Below, piece after piece: positions 15,230 through 24,054 of a stretch of 34,846 bases of DNA; position 1 is the first letter of the stretch; each line of letters starts with the position of its first letter. The DNA is taken from positions 1 through 34,846 of the forward strand of contig CAZWSE010000031.1 of assembly GCA_964636575.1 (NCBI GenBank), read 5' to 3'. The position numbers and the translations under genes were made by a program. The notes beneath the pieces were generated by a model. The model made no database searches. It was not told the origin of the DNA and saw nothing but the letters and a program-made list of their open reading frames with translations. This DNA comes from CAZWSE01 sp964636575. GTDB taxonomy: Bacteria; Pseudomonadota; Alphaproteobacteria; Rhodobacterales; Rhodobacteraceae.

Positions 15230-18200
15230 ATGACAGACGAGGTCACCCCAAAACCTGCGCCAAAAAGACGAAAGCACATGCGCCGTTTCGGAGCATGGAG
15301 CATCAGTCTGCTACTTGGCACGCTGACAGTCGTGTTATTCGGGGTGCTCGCATTGACAGGCCAGCCGATCTCGGTGCCCGATTGGGTACGTACAAAAGTT
15401 GAAAACAAGCTCGAAGATAATCTCAACGGCATCGACATCGCGTTCGGGGACATGGTTGCCATAGTCGAGCCGGGCGGTCGGCCGGGGATTGTGCTTCGCG
15501 ACGTTCAAATCACAGATCCAACCGGGAGACCTTTGGCGGCTATGGCCAACATGCAGGCCAGCATGGCGCTCCGTCCCTTGCTGCGAGGTGAAATTCAACC
15601 AAAACGAATTTCGATGTCGGGGGCGATTGCGCAAGTCCGCCGAGATGCGCAAGGACAGATTTCACTGGCCTTTAATGGGGCCACACCAGAAGCGCAGGGC
15701 ACGACACTGCCACTGATGATTTCCCAAGTTGATAACCTGCTTTTGCAACCCAGTCTTGCCGCGCTCACTCAGATCGATTTGCGCGGTCTATCGCTCAGAT
15801 ACGAAGACGCGAGGGTCAATAAAGCGTGGACCATTGACGGTGGTAGGGTCGTTATGAACCGTGAAGATGAAAATCTGCGGGTTACAGCGGATTTGGCGCT
15901 TTTGGGTGGGGGCAGCGGCGTCGCGACAGTTTCACTGAATTACAGCTCAGAACTCGGGTCGTTGGAATCTGAGTTCGGCGCACTTCTGACAGACGTGCCG
16001 GCCTCAGACATCGCCACCCAAGGGGCAGCGTTTGCTTGGTTGGATGTTATTCAGGCCCCGATTTCGGGCGCTGTCAGGTCTGGAACAACAGACGAGGGCA
16101 AACTGTCACCACTCAATGCAACGCTTAATATCGGGGCAGGGGTTGTTCAGCCCAACCCGCAATCCAAACCTATCCCTTTTGACCAAGTAAGATCCTATTT
16201 CACCTATACCGCTGCCGACGAAGTTCTTCGGTTCAGCGAGTTCTATGTAGACAGCAAATGGGTCCGCACACGGCTCGAAGGCACCGCTCATTTGGGCGGT
16301 ATTCGTAACAACATGCAGCTCAATGATCTGACAGCGCAATTCAAACTGGCGGAACTGACCACAAACCCTGCGGAACTGTATCCAGAGCCGATCACCCTTG
16401 ATGGCGCGCGCATGGAATTCCAAATGTCGTTTGATCCTTTTCGGATCAAGCTTGGTCAAGCCCAGATTGAAGACCGAGGCCAGATCATGCTGCTGAGTGG
16501 AGACATCATCGCTGGCCCCGACGGCTGGCAAACCGCCATCGACGGTCAAATGGACGCAATTACACCGGACCGGCTTTTGGAATTGTGGCCCGCACGGCTG
16601 GTGCCCAAAACCCGAGACTGGCTCGTTGCGAACCTAAAGGCGGGCGATCTCAGCAATCTGGATCTAGCCGTCCGGCTGTCGCCCGATCATACGCCAGTGA
16701 CCCACGTGGCCTTTGCCTATGACAATGCGACGGTCAGGTTCATGAACTCTATGCCGCCGATTACTGGTGCGCAGGGGCAAGCCAGCCTGTTGGACAATCG
16801 CTTTGTTCTGGCCGCAGACAAAGGCGTTGTGACACCAGACGAAGGCGGACCTGTCGATGTGTCTGGATCAGCCTTCATCATCCCCGATGTCACCGTCAAA
16901 GATGGGGCACCCGCTGTCGTTCGGTTGTCACTTGATGGGACTGTCACATCGCTGCTGTCCTTATTGGACCGACCTCCGCTGAAAGTTCTCAGCAATGCTG
17001 GACTTCCTGTTGCATTGGCGGCAGGCAACGCCACTGTAGATGGTACGCTGTCGCTCCCGCTTGCCAAAGGCGTGCAAGCCTCTGATGTGATCTACACGGC
17101 AACGGGTGTGCTGAGCGATGTGCGTAGCGAGGTTCTCGTCAAGGACCGGCTGATCACGGCTGATAGACAGGATTTGACGCTTGATAACACGGAAATTTCA
17201 ATCAGCGGCAACGCTACCTTTGACGGATTGCCTTTGAATGCCAAATGGTCGCAACCGATTGGTCAAGAAAATGCGGGCAGCAATGTTAAGGGCACGGTTG
17301 AGCTGTCGCCTCGCGCTCTTTCGGTCTTCAATGTTGGGCTGCCTGATGGGTTTGTGCGTGGTAACGGGACGGCGAACTTTGATATTACATTCGGTGACAA
17401 CACGCCAAGGCTGACGCTTTCGTCAAACTTACGCGGTGTCGGCCTGAACATTGCACCATTGGGCTGGTCGAAATCACCAGGTACCAGCGGTAACTTTTCC
17501 CTCTCCGGTCAACTCGGGGATCGCCCGGGGTTCCCCACCTTTCAACTCTCAGCACCCGGGCTTTCAACCAGTGGCAGCATAACGCTGAACGAAGGTGGCG
17601 GTCTGTCACGTGCACGATTTGATCAGGTGCGTGTGGGAGACTGGCTAAATGCCAAAGCCGACTTGATCGGGCGCGGGGCAGGCCGAAGCCCGGCTGTTCA
17701 AGTGACAAGCGGTACCTTGGATCTCAGGCGCGCTACATTCGGCTCCGGCGGGTCAGGGACAAGAAGCGGCGATACAGGGCCGATAAGTCTTTTGCTCGAC
17801 CGATTGCAAATCAGCGATACCATCGCATTGCGTAATTTTCAGGGGCAGTTTTCAACCAATGGTGGGCTCGATGGGACTTTCGCAGGGCTGGTGAATGGTC
17901 AAGCGAGCGTTACGGGGAGGGTTCTTCCACAAAACGGACGCAGCGCGATCCGAATACAAGCCAAAGACGCAGGGTCTGTTTTTGCGGCTACAGGGCTGTT
18001 GAAGCAAGCGCGAGGCGGACAACTGTCGCTCACACTGGTGCCAGTGGCAGAGGCCGGCAGCTTTGACGGCGCATTGATAGTTGAGAACACACGCGTTCAG
18101 GATGCACCGGCTATGGCGGCATTGTTGAATGCGGCGAGCATCATCGGATTGCTTGACGAACTAGGTGGGCAAGGCATCCAATTCAGTGACGTCGAGGCCA

Positions 18201-18592
18201 AGTTCCGGCTAACGCCATCTTTGATTACCCTGGTCAGCGCCAGTGCAATCGGTCCTTCCATGGGGATTTCAATGGACGGGCGATACGCGGTGCAAAGCGG
18301 GCAAATAGACATGCGGGGCGTCATTTCTCCGCTCTACCTGCTGAACGGGATCGGATCGATCCTAAGCCGCAAGGGCGAAGGGTTGATTGGCTTCAATTAC
18401 CGGCTTTCAGGCACAGCCAAGGCACCACTGGTGTCAGTCAATCCGCTGTCGGCACTGACACCCGGCATCCTGCGCGATGTCTTTCGCCCACCAACAGCGA
18501 CTGTTCCGCAAACAGGTCAAAACACACAAACGCCGGAACAACCTCCGCGACGGTCCAGCGTGCCCGTTGAAGCCGGCGCTGGCAATCGCTAA
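15230..18592 (+). CDS. AsmA-like/DUF3971 envelope protein (YhdP/TamB-like)
   Basis: This 1,120-residue protein has a basic cytoplasmic N-terminus, one transmembrane helix (about 24-45, SLLLGTLTVVLFGVLALTG) and a long periplasmic beta-rich region. The C-terminal third (about 800-1070) fits the AsmA-like C-terminal domain, with the final stretch GLIGFNYRLSGTAKAPLVSVNPLSALTPG typical of this family. Proteins of this size and layout form hydrophobic beta-groove bridges that move phospholipids between the membranes (YhdP, TamB, YdbH in E. coli); transport is inferred by analogy. The last 45 residues are Pro/Gln-rich and probably disordered. queA starts 9 nt after the stop. An internal ATG at 15278 is an alternative start but would still keep the helix. 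Confidence 0.85.
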   Translation: MTDEVTPKPAPKRRKHMRRFGAWSISLLLGTLTVVLFGVLALTGQPISVPDWVRTKVENKLEDNLNGIDIAFGDMVAIVEPGGRPGIVLRDVQITDPTGRPLAAMANMQASMALRPLLRGEIQPKRISMSGAIAQVRRDAQGQISLAFNGATPEAQGTTLPLMISQVDNLLLQPSLAALTQIDLRGLSLRYEDARVNKAWTIDGGRVVMNREDENLRVTADLALLGGGSGVATVSLNYSSELGSLESEFGALLTDVPASDIATQGAAFAWLDVIQAPISGAVRSGTTDEGKLSPLNATLNIGAGVVQPNPQSKPIPFDQVRSYFTYTAADEVLRFSEFYVDSKWVRTRLEGTAHLGGIRNNMQLNDLTAQFKLAELTTNPAELYPEPITLDGARMEFQMSFDPFRIKLGQAQIEDRGQIMLLSGDIIAGPDGWQTAIDGQMDAITPDRLLELWPARLVPKTRDWLVANLKAGDLSNLDLAVRLSPDHTPVTHVAFAYDNATVRFMNSMPPITGAQGQASLLDNRFVLAADKGVVTPDEGGPVDVSGSAFIIPDVTVKDGAPAVVRLSLDGTVTSLLSLLDRPPLKVLSNAGLPVALAAGNATVDGTLSLPLAKGVQASDVIYTATGVLSDVRSEVLVKDRLITADRQDLTLDNTEISISGNATFDGLPLNAKWSQPIGQENAGSNVKGTVELSPRALSVFNVGLPDGFVRGNGTANFDITFGDNTPRLTLSSNLRGVGLNIAPLGWSKSPGTSGNFSLSGQLGDRPGFPTFQLSAPGLSTSGSITLNEGGGLSRARFDQVRVGDWLNAKADLIGRGAGRSPAVQVTSGTLDLRRATFGSGGSGTRSGDTGPISLLLDRLQISDTIALRNFQGQFSTNGGLDGTFAGLVNGQASVTGRVLPQNGRSAIRIQAKDAGSVFAATGLLKQARGGQLSLTLVPVAEAGSFDGALIVENTRVQDAPAMAALLNAASIIGLLDELGGQGIQFSDVEAKFRLTPSLITLVSASAIGPSMGISMDGRYAVQSGQIDMRGVISPLYLLNGIGSILSRKGEGLIGFNYRLSGTAKAPLVSVNPLSALTPGILRDVFRPPTATVPQTGQNTQTPEQPPRRSSVPVEAGAGNR

Positions 18593-18601
18593 AGGCAGGG
18601 C

Positions 18602-19660
18602 ATGAAGCTCTCTGATTTCGATTTTTTTCTGCCGGACCACTTGATTGCCACGCGGCCCGCCAAGCCGCGCAGTTCTGCGCGGATGCTGGTTGCACAGGAC
18701 GATCAGATCATAGATGCGCAGGCGATTGATCTACCCGATTGGTTGTCGAAAGGCGATCGCTTGGTGTTGAACAACACCAAAGTTATTCCAGCACGGCTTA
18801 CAGGCCAAAGGCATAGAAATTCCACCCAAGGGGCCACCACGGCCAAGATCGACGTGACACTGTTGGAACCGCAATCTGACAACAGTTGGACCGCCCTGAT
18901 CAAGCCGCTCAAGAAAGTAAAGCTGGACGAGGAAATCCTGTTTTCTGCAGACCTCAGCGCGCGCCTTGTAGAGGTACAAAATGGCCAAGGTCGATTGTCG
19001 TTCAATCTGGCTGGCGATGATTTTGACACCGCTTTGGCGCAGTCGGGGGCAATGCCACTGCCACCTTACATCGCAGCCAAACGGCCTGCAGATGCGCAAG
19101 ACAACAACGACTATCAAACCGTTTTCGCCAAAGTGTCAGGGGCGGTAGCAGCCCCAACCGCGTCCCTGCACTTCGATGCGGCCTTGCTAAAGGCGCTTGA
19201 AGAAAAGGGTGTTCTGTTTTCACATGTCACGCTGCACGTCGGGGCAGGTACTTTCCTGCCAGTCAAAGTCGATGATGTGACCACCCACAAAATGCATTCG
19301 GAATGGGGGCAGGTCAGCGCGCAAGCGGCAGCAGAGATCGCGCAAACCAAGGCAAACGGGCACCGTGTTATCCCTGTTGGCACCACCGCACTGAGGCTTA
19401 TTGAAACAGCCGCCCGCGCAGGCAGTATCGAGCCTTGGGAAGGGGACACTGACATCTTCATCTATCCGGGCTTCAAGTTCCAAGTCGCAGACGGTTTGAT
19501 GACCAACTTCCATCTGCCCAAATCGACCTTGATGATGCTGGTTTCTGCTTTGATGGGAAAAGAACGTATAGACCACATCTACAAACACGCCATCGCGGCA
19601 GAATTCCGGTTCTTTTCTTACGGAGACGCCTCTTTGCTGCTGCCGCCAAAGGAAAGCTGA
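18602..19660 (+). CDS. queA: S-adenosylmethionine:tRNA ribosyltransferase-isomerase
   Basis: This 352-residue enzyme transfers the ribosyl part of S-adenosylmethionine to preQ1 at position 34 of certain tRNAs, giving epoxyqueuosine. Family signatures are present: the N-terminal MKLSDFDFFLPDHLIA, LVLNNTKVIPARL (about 56-68), LHVGAGTFLPVKV (about 213-225) and the C-terminal NFHLPKSTLMMLVSALMG. Length is normal. It begins 9 nt after the AsmA-like gene, so the two are probably cotranscribed. The usual partner tgt is not in the window; an MFS gene follows. Confidence 0.96.
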   Translation: MKLSDFDFFLPDHLIATRPAKPRSSARMLVAQDDQIIDAQAIDLPDWLSKGDRLVLNNTKVIPARLTGQRHRNSTQGATTAKIDVTLLEPQSDNSWTALIKPLKKVKLDEEILFSADLSARLVEVQNGQGRLSFNLAGDDFDTALAQSGAMPLPPYIAAKRPADAQDNNDYQTVFAKVSGAVAAPTASLHFDAALLKALEEKGVLFSHVTLHVGAGTFLPVKVDDVTTHKMHSEWGQVSAQAAAEIAQTKANGHRVIPVGTTALRLIETAARAGSIEPWEGDTDIFIYPGFKFQVADGLMTNFHLPKSTLMMLVSALMGKERIDHIYKHAIAAEFRFFSYGDASLLLPPKES

Positions 19661-19778
19661 GAAATCGGGCACGAGGACGAAAAACGACTGTTTCAAGCCG
19701 CAATTGGAATGGAAAAGACCAGCCGTTTCTTGTGATGAAAAGGTATCCCCACGCGGGTCCTCTCAGAAAGCAAATGCC

Positions 19779-21050
19779 GTGATCCAAGTTATCTCAACCG
19801 CCTGGCCTTTGCTTTTAGGCGTGATGCTTTTGATGGTCGGGAACGGCCTGCAAGGCACCCTTCTTGGAGTGCGCGGCGAAAGTGCAGGATTCTCGACCTT
19901 TGAGATGTCTGTGGTGATGTCAGGGTACTTTCTGGGCTTTTTGTTCGCGTCGCGCAGCGTACCAGCGCTGATTCGAAAAGTCGGCCACGTCAGGGTCTTT
20001 GCGGCCTTGGCTTCCATGATCTCGGCGGTATTCGTACTTTACCCAATACTCGAACACCCAGTCTACTGGACAATCGGGCGCGCAATCATCGGGTTTTGTT
20101 TCTGCGGGGTTTATGTGACAGCGGAAAGCTGGCTTAACAATTCGTCCACGAACGAAACACGCGGGCAGGCCATGTCGATCTACATGATTGTGCAGATGTC
20201 CGGCGTGGTGGGCGCACAAGCCTTGATGCTCGTGCCAGACCCGACAGGCTTTTTGCTATACGTTATCCCTTCGGTTCTGATCTCCATTGCGTTTGCGCCG
20301 ATCCTTTTGTCAGCACGGCCAACACCCGCGTTTGAGCGTACCCAACCCATGAGCCTGACGGAGTTGATGAAAGCCTCACCGCTGGGGTGTGTGGGTATGT
20401 TCCTGCTGGGTGGTGTGTTTTCAGCTCAATTCGGGATGGGTGCGGTTTACGGCGCCGAAATCGGACTGAGCCTGCCACAGATTTCAGCCTTCGTTGCGAC
20501 CTTTTACATCGGCGCGCTGCTGCTGCAGTACCCGATTGGCTGGATTTCTGATCGTTTGGACCGACGCTTAATGATCGCGGCAACCGCACTGGCAGGAACG
20601 GCTGGGGCAATTATTGGAATGATGCAGGATGACCAGTTCAATCTGCTCTTGCTTGCGGCCTTTTTGATCGGTGGGGCGTCAAACCCGCTTTATTCATTGC
20701 TGATAGCTCACACGAACGACTATCTGGAGTATGATGACATGGCGGCAGCGTCGGGGGGCTTGTTGTTCCTGAACGGGCTTGGGGCGATTTCGGGGCCAAT
20801 TGTGACTGGTTGGCTTATGGGGCCAACCTTGATCGGACCTTCGGGATACTTCTTCATAATGGTGATCCTGATGGCCGTAATGGCGGCCTATGCAACATAC
20901 CGAATGACACAGCGTCCATCTGTTTCTGTTGAAGAGGCCGCGACCTACGCAGTCTTGACCCCAACGGCGACACAAATTGCTTGGGACGCCATGCAAGAAG
21001 CCGCTGTTGAAGCCGAAGTCGATGCAAATGAGCCACTTCCACAAAGCTAA
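19779..21050 (+). CDS. MFS transporter (YcaD-like)
   Basis: This major facilitator has 12 predicted transmembrane segments in two halves. I chose GTG 19779 (423 residues, starting just before the first helix ISTAWPLLLGVMLLMVGNG) because the 25 residues upstream to ATG 19704 are polar and unlike the family's N-terminus; AGAAAG lies about 10 nt before the GTG. The loop between helices 2 and 3 is of the usual MFS type (SRSVPALIRKVGHVR), and a second copy of the motif occurs as GWISDRLDRRLM. The motif AESWLNN after helix 4 is typical of the YcaD group. The tail (about 385-423) is acidic. Substrate is unknown. It follows queA by 118 nt. Confidence 0.85.
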   Translation: MIQVISTAWPLLLGVMLLMVGNGLQGTLLGVRGESAGFSTFEMSVVMSGYFLGFLFASRSVPALIRKVGHVRVFAALASMISAVFVLYPILEHPVYWTIGRAIIGFCFCGVYVTAESWLNNSSTNETRGQAMSIYMIVQMSGVVGAQALMLVPDPTGFLLYVIPSVLISIAFAPILLSARPTPAFERTQPMSLTELMKASPLGCVGMFLLGGVFSAQFGMGAVYGAEIGLSLPQISAFVATFYIGALLLQYPIGWISDRLDRRLMIAATALAGTAGAIIGMMQDDQFNLLLLAAFLIGGASNPLYSLLIAHTNDYLEYDDMAAASGGLLFLNGLGAISGPIVTGWLMGPTLIGPSGYFFIMVILMAVMAAYATYRMTQRPSVSVEEAATYAVLTPTATQIAWDAMQEAAVEAEVDANEPLPQS

Positions 21051-21154
21051 GGTCGGTTTTGTGCCAGTTTGTTGTAAAAAGTGACTGTGCAAACGCAATT
21101 ATTGCGGTGTACGCTTTTCGTGTGGTGGGGGTGTTACCAGTGGGAGGAATGGGT

Positions 21155-21730
21155 ATGTTGAGCCCAAATGACGTGTTGAATTTTTGGTTGGATGAAGTTG
21201 GCCCAAGCGGCTGGTACGATGCATCTGACGCACTCGACAGCAATATCCGTAAAACGTTTGAAGACACATGGAACGTTGCACGGGAGGGCGGGCTATCATT
21301 TTGGATGACCTATCCCAGTGGATCGCTGGCTTATCTCATTCTGACAGATCAATTCTCGCGCAACATGTTCCGTGGGTCTGGCAAAGCCTTTGCAACCGAT
21401 GCAAAAGCGTTAAGCGTTGCGAAAACCGCGATCTCCAAAGGCTGGGACATGAAAATCGATGAACCGGCTCGCCAGTTTTTCTACATGCCGTTGATGCACT
21501 CCGAAAACCTGTGCGATCAGGAACGCTGTATTCGCTTGATGTGTGAACGCATGCCTGAAACGGGCGCCGCAAACATGTTGCATGCACGGGCGCATCGCGA
21601 AGTGATCCGTCAGTTCGGTCGCTTCCCATATCGCAACGATGCCTTAGATCGCGCGACAACACGCATTGAAGCGCAGTATGTGCAAACCGGCGGATACGGC
21701 GAAACCGTACGCCAGTTACAAGCGAGCTAA
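21155..21730 (+). CDS. DUF924 family protein
   Basis: This 191-residue helical protein belongs to DUF924 (YbaM-like), a widespread bacterial family of unknown function with a TPR-like fold. The hallmark DQFSRNMFRG (about 60-69) is present, as are FFYMPLMHSE and RFGRFPYRN near the C-terminal half. I chose ATG 21155 because GGGAGGA ends 6 nt before it; an ATG at 21149 is directly adjacent to that site. It lies about 100 nt after the MFS gene, and a short palindrome CGCAAT-T-ATTGCG (21094-21106) occurs in that gap. No function can be assigned. Confidence 0.88.
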   Translation: MLSPNDVLNFWLDEVGPSGWYDASDALDSNIRKTFEDTWNVAREGGLSFWMTYPSGSLAYLILTDQFSRNMFRGSGKAFATDAKALSVAKTAISKGWDMKIDEPARQFFYMPLMHSENLCDQERCIRLMCERMPETGAANMLHARAHREVIRQFGRFPYRNDALDRATTRIEAQYVQTGGYGETVRQLQAS

Positions 21731-21801
21731 CCGAGCCAAACAGCAATCTCAGCAATCGGATGATATGTCGCGGCTGCACCGCATTGAAGCGCTGTGGAAA
21801 C

Positions 21802-21819
21802 TAGTTTAATGCTAAACTA
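21802..21819 (+). promoter_or_regulatory. Palindromic operator upstream of lpdA (shared with pdhA)
   Basis: The site is TAGTTTA-ATGC-TAAACTA, with a flanking C and G that extend each arm to 8 bp (21801-21820). It ends 31 nt before the lpdA start codon. It differs from the pdhA site at one spacer base only. This is probably the binding site of one dimeric transcription factor that controls the PDH complex genes. The factor is not in the window. Confidence 0.75.
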
Positions 21820-21850
21820 GTTTTATAGAGCTTCTTTGCGAGGATGACCC

Positions 21851-23245
21851 ATGGCTGACCACTCTTTCGATCTTGTTGTTATTGGGGCTGGCCCCGGCGG
21901 CTATGTGGCCGCGATACGGGGCGCGCAGCTGGGTCTGAAGGTCGCGATCATTGAGCGCGAGCATTTGGGCGGTATTTGCTTGAACTGGGGCTGCATCCCG
22001 ACCAAGGCGATGCTGCGCAGCTCCGAGGTGTTTCATCTCATGCACCGGGCAAAGGAATTCGGCCTAAAAGCAGAGAAAATCGGTTACGATCTGGACGCCG
22101 TGGTGAAACGCAGCCGGTCCGTAGCAGGTCAACTTTCAGGCGGCATTGGGCACTTGATGAAAAAGAACAAAGTGACCGTCTTCATGGGCGAGGCGGCACT
22201 GGCTGGCAAAGGCAAGGTGACCGTCAAAGGCGAAAAAGGCTCTGACACTTTGACCGCCAAGAACATCGTACTTGCAACCGGTGCGCGGGCACGCGAACTG
22301 CCCGGTCTTGAAGCAGATGGTGATCTGGTTTGGACCTATAAACACGCCCTGACACCCAAACGGATGCCCAAGAAATTGCTCGTCATCGGATCGGGCGCGA
22401 TCGGGATTGAATTCGCAAGCTTCTTCAACACACTCGGCGCCGATACAACTGTCGTTGAGGTTATGGACCGCGTTCTTCCCGTAGAAGACGCCGAAATCTC
22501 AGCCTTCGCTAAAAAGGCCTTCGTCAAGCAAGGCATGAAGATCATGGAAAAATCCATGGTCAAGAAATTGGATCGCGCTAAAGGCAAAGTTACCGCGCAC
22601 ATCGAAACGGGCGGTAAAGTTGAGACAATGGAATTCGACACCGTAATCTCAGCGGTCGGGATCGTTGGCAATGTCGAAGGCTTGGGGCTGGAGGCATTGG
22701 GCGTAAAAATCGACCGCACCCATGTCGTGACAGACGAATTTTGCCGTACTGGTGTCGACGGGCTTTATGCCATCGGTGACATCGCAGGCGCACCGTGGCT
22801 CGCGCACAAGGCTAGCCACGAAGGGGTGATGGTTGCGGACCTGATTGCAGGTAAGCATGCCCATCCGGTCAAGCCTGAATCCATCGCCGGCTGCACCTAT
22901 TGTCATCCACAGGTCGCGTCTGTCGGATATTCAGAAGCCAAGGCAAAAGACCTCGGATACGACATCAAAGTCGGGCGTTTCCCGTTCATCGGCAACGGCA
23001 AAGCCATCGCCTTGGGTGAACCAGAAGGCATGATCAAAACTGTGTTCGATTCCAAAACGGGTGAACTGCTTGGTGCACATATGGTCGGCGCAGAAGTGAC
23101 GGAACTGATCCAAGGATATGTCGTCGGTCGACAGTTGGAAACCACAGAGGAAGACCTGATGAACACCGTCTTCCCGCACCCAACACTGTCGGAAATGATG
23201 CATGAAAGCGTGCTCGACGCTTATGATCGCGTTATCCATATGTAA
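21851..23245 (+). CDS. lpdA: Dihydrolipoyl dehydrogenase (E3 of 2-oxo acid dehydrogenase complexes)
   Basis: This 464-residue flavoprotein reoxidises dihydrolipoamide and passes electrons to NAD+. The FAD-binding GAGPGGYVAA (12-21), the redox-active disulfide Cys43-Cys48 in GGICLNWGCIPTK, the NAD-binding GSGAIGIEFASFF (about 178-190), the second FAD motif YAIGDIAGAPWLAHKA and the C-terminal FPHPTLSE with His443 and Glu448 are all present. It stands alone, about 14 kb from pdhABC, but shares their 18-bp palindrome upstream. The shared site suggests that this copy serves the pyruvate complex, although E3 can also serve 2-oxoglutarate or branched-chain complexes. No start ambiguity: AGGA lies upstream of ATG 21851. 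Confidence 0.96.
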   Translation: MADHSFDLVVIGAGPGGYVAAIRGAQLGLKVAIIEREHLGGICLNWGCIPTKAMLRSSEVFHLMHRAKEFGLKAEKIGYDLDAVVKRSRSVAGQLSGGIGHLMKKNKVTVFMGEAALAGKGKVTVKGEKGSDTLTAKNIVLATGARARELPGLEADGDLVWTYKHALTPKRMPKKLLVIGSGAIGIEFASFFNTLGADTTVVEVMDRVLPVEDAEISAFAKKAFVKQGMKIMEKSMVKKLDRAKGKVTAHIETGGKVETMEFDTVISAVGIVGNVEGLGLEALGVKIDRTHVVTDEFCRTGVDGLYAIGDIAGAPWLAHKASHEGVMVADLIAGKHAHPVKPESIAGCTYCHPQVASVGYSEAKAKDLGYDIKVGRFPFIGNGKAIALGEPEGMIKTVFDSKTGELLGAHMVGAEVTELIQGYVVGRQLETTEEDLMNTVFPHPTLSEMMHESVLDAYDRVIHM

Positions 23246-23359
23246 GGGCGTCAGTTCTGACAATTGATCACATCGCCGTGAATTGAGTCCCCTTCCAGTC
23301 GCTTAGTCTAGCTCTGGCCGATCACGCTATTGTGCGTGTGGACAATGAGGAGACTTTTA

Positions 23360-23948
23360 ATGAACCACAATTACAGCGATTGCGATTGCTGCGGTTGCGT
23401 CATTCGGTGGCGCGGCGTCTGCAGGAAACATCGATATCATTGGTGGATCAACCACAGTGACCGTGACGGCTGACTTGGGCGGGCTCGGTCTGACAGGTGC
23501 GCCAACAGGCACTGCGACAGTCGATATCGTCGGCGGCTTGCCTGCGTTCACCTTCGGCATCACCGGCGGTGAAGTGCTGACAGATGGAAATGCGCTTATC
23601 GAACATGATGGCAGCGGTGTTTCTCTTACAGCTGGGACCTTGTCTGCAAATGTCGGCGACTTCCTGATCGACACGGCCGCAGCCAATGTGACCGGCACGC
23701 TCAACGGAACACTGACCGGCGTTGAGTTCTTTAACTTTGGTACAAGCGGCGCCAATGGCGTGCAGCTTTTGATCTCAACCACCCTTGCAGGTGCCTTGAC
23801 CGACGTTTTCGGCGCGCCTGACTTGTCTGGTGCTGAGTTTGGATTTGCAGTGCCAGCCCCTGCAGTCGTCCCGTTGCCAGCTGGTGGCGTTCTGCTGCTG
23901 ACTGGACTCGGTGCTCTCGCCCTGCGGTCTCGTAAAAAAGCCGCCTAA
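23360..23948 (+). CDS. VPLPA-CTERM sorting-domain protein with a frameshift at its start codon
   Basis: This is a small secreted surface protein with the C-terminal sorting tail VPLPAGGVLLLTGLGALALR followed by a basic end: motif, transmembrane helix and Arg/Lys cluster. The good ribosome-binding site (GAGGAGA, 23347-23353) is followed by ATG 23360, but that frame gives a Cys/Arg-rich peptide and stops soon. A shift right after the ATG opens a signal peptide (TTITAIAIAAVASFGGAASA) in the frame of the mature protein. Two extra A's in the ATGAACC stretch would restore MKTT. No ATG, GTG or TTG lies in the correct frame before GTG 23457, where a signal-less protein would begin. It may be a pseudogene, a sequencing error or a rare ATT start. 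The mature part is Thr/Gly-rich and of unknown function. Confidence 0.6.
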
Positions 23949-23980
23949 ACTCTCTGCGCTCACACGCTTTCACAAGGCGA

Positions 23981-24011
23981 CGTCGTGGTTCCTTTAAGTC
24001 GGACCACGGCG
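23981..24011 (+). terminator. Possible intrinsic terminator after the VPLPA-CTERM gene
   Basis: The arms 23981-23992 and 24001-24011 form an imperfect 11-pair stem with one bulge and one G-T pair around an 8-nt loop. The T-rich run TTTGCTGTTTC follows. It lies before the MFS gene and supports starting that gene at ATG 24055 rather than at 24013. Confidence 0.5.
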
Positions 24012-24054
24012 TTTGCTGTTTCTTAGGGCGCACGTTTCTGGCACAAGCCGCAGA

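Noticed and set aside
21094..21106. Palindrome CGCAAT-T-ATTGCG upstream of the DUF924 gene as an operator.
   Set aside because: Arms are only 6 bp and no second copy was noticed; such palindromes are expected by chance in a window of this size.
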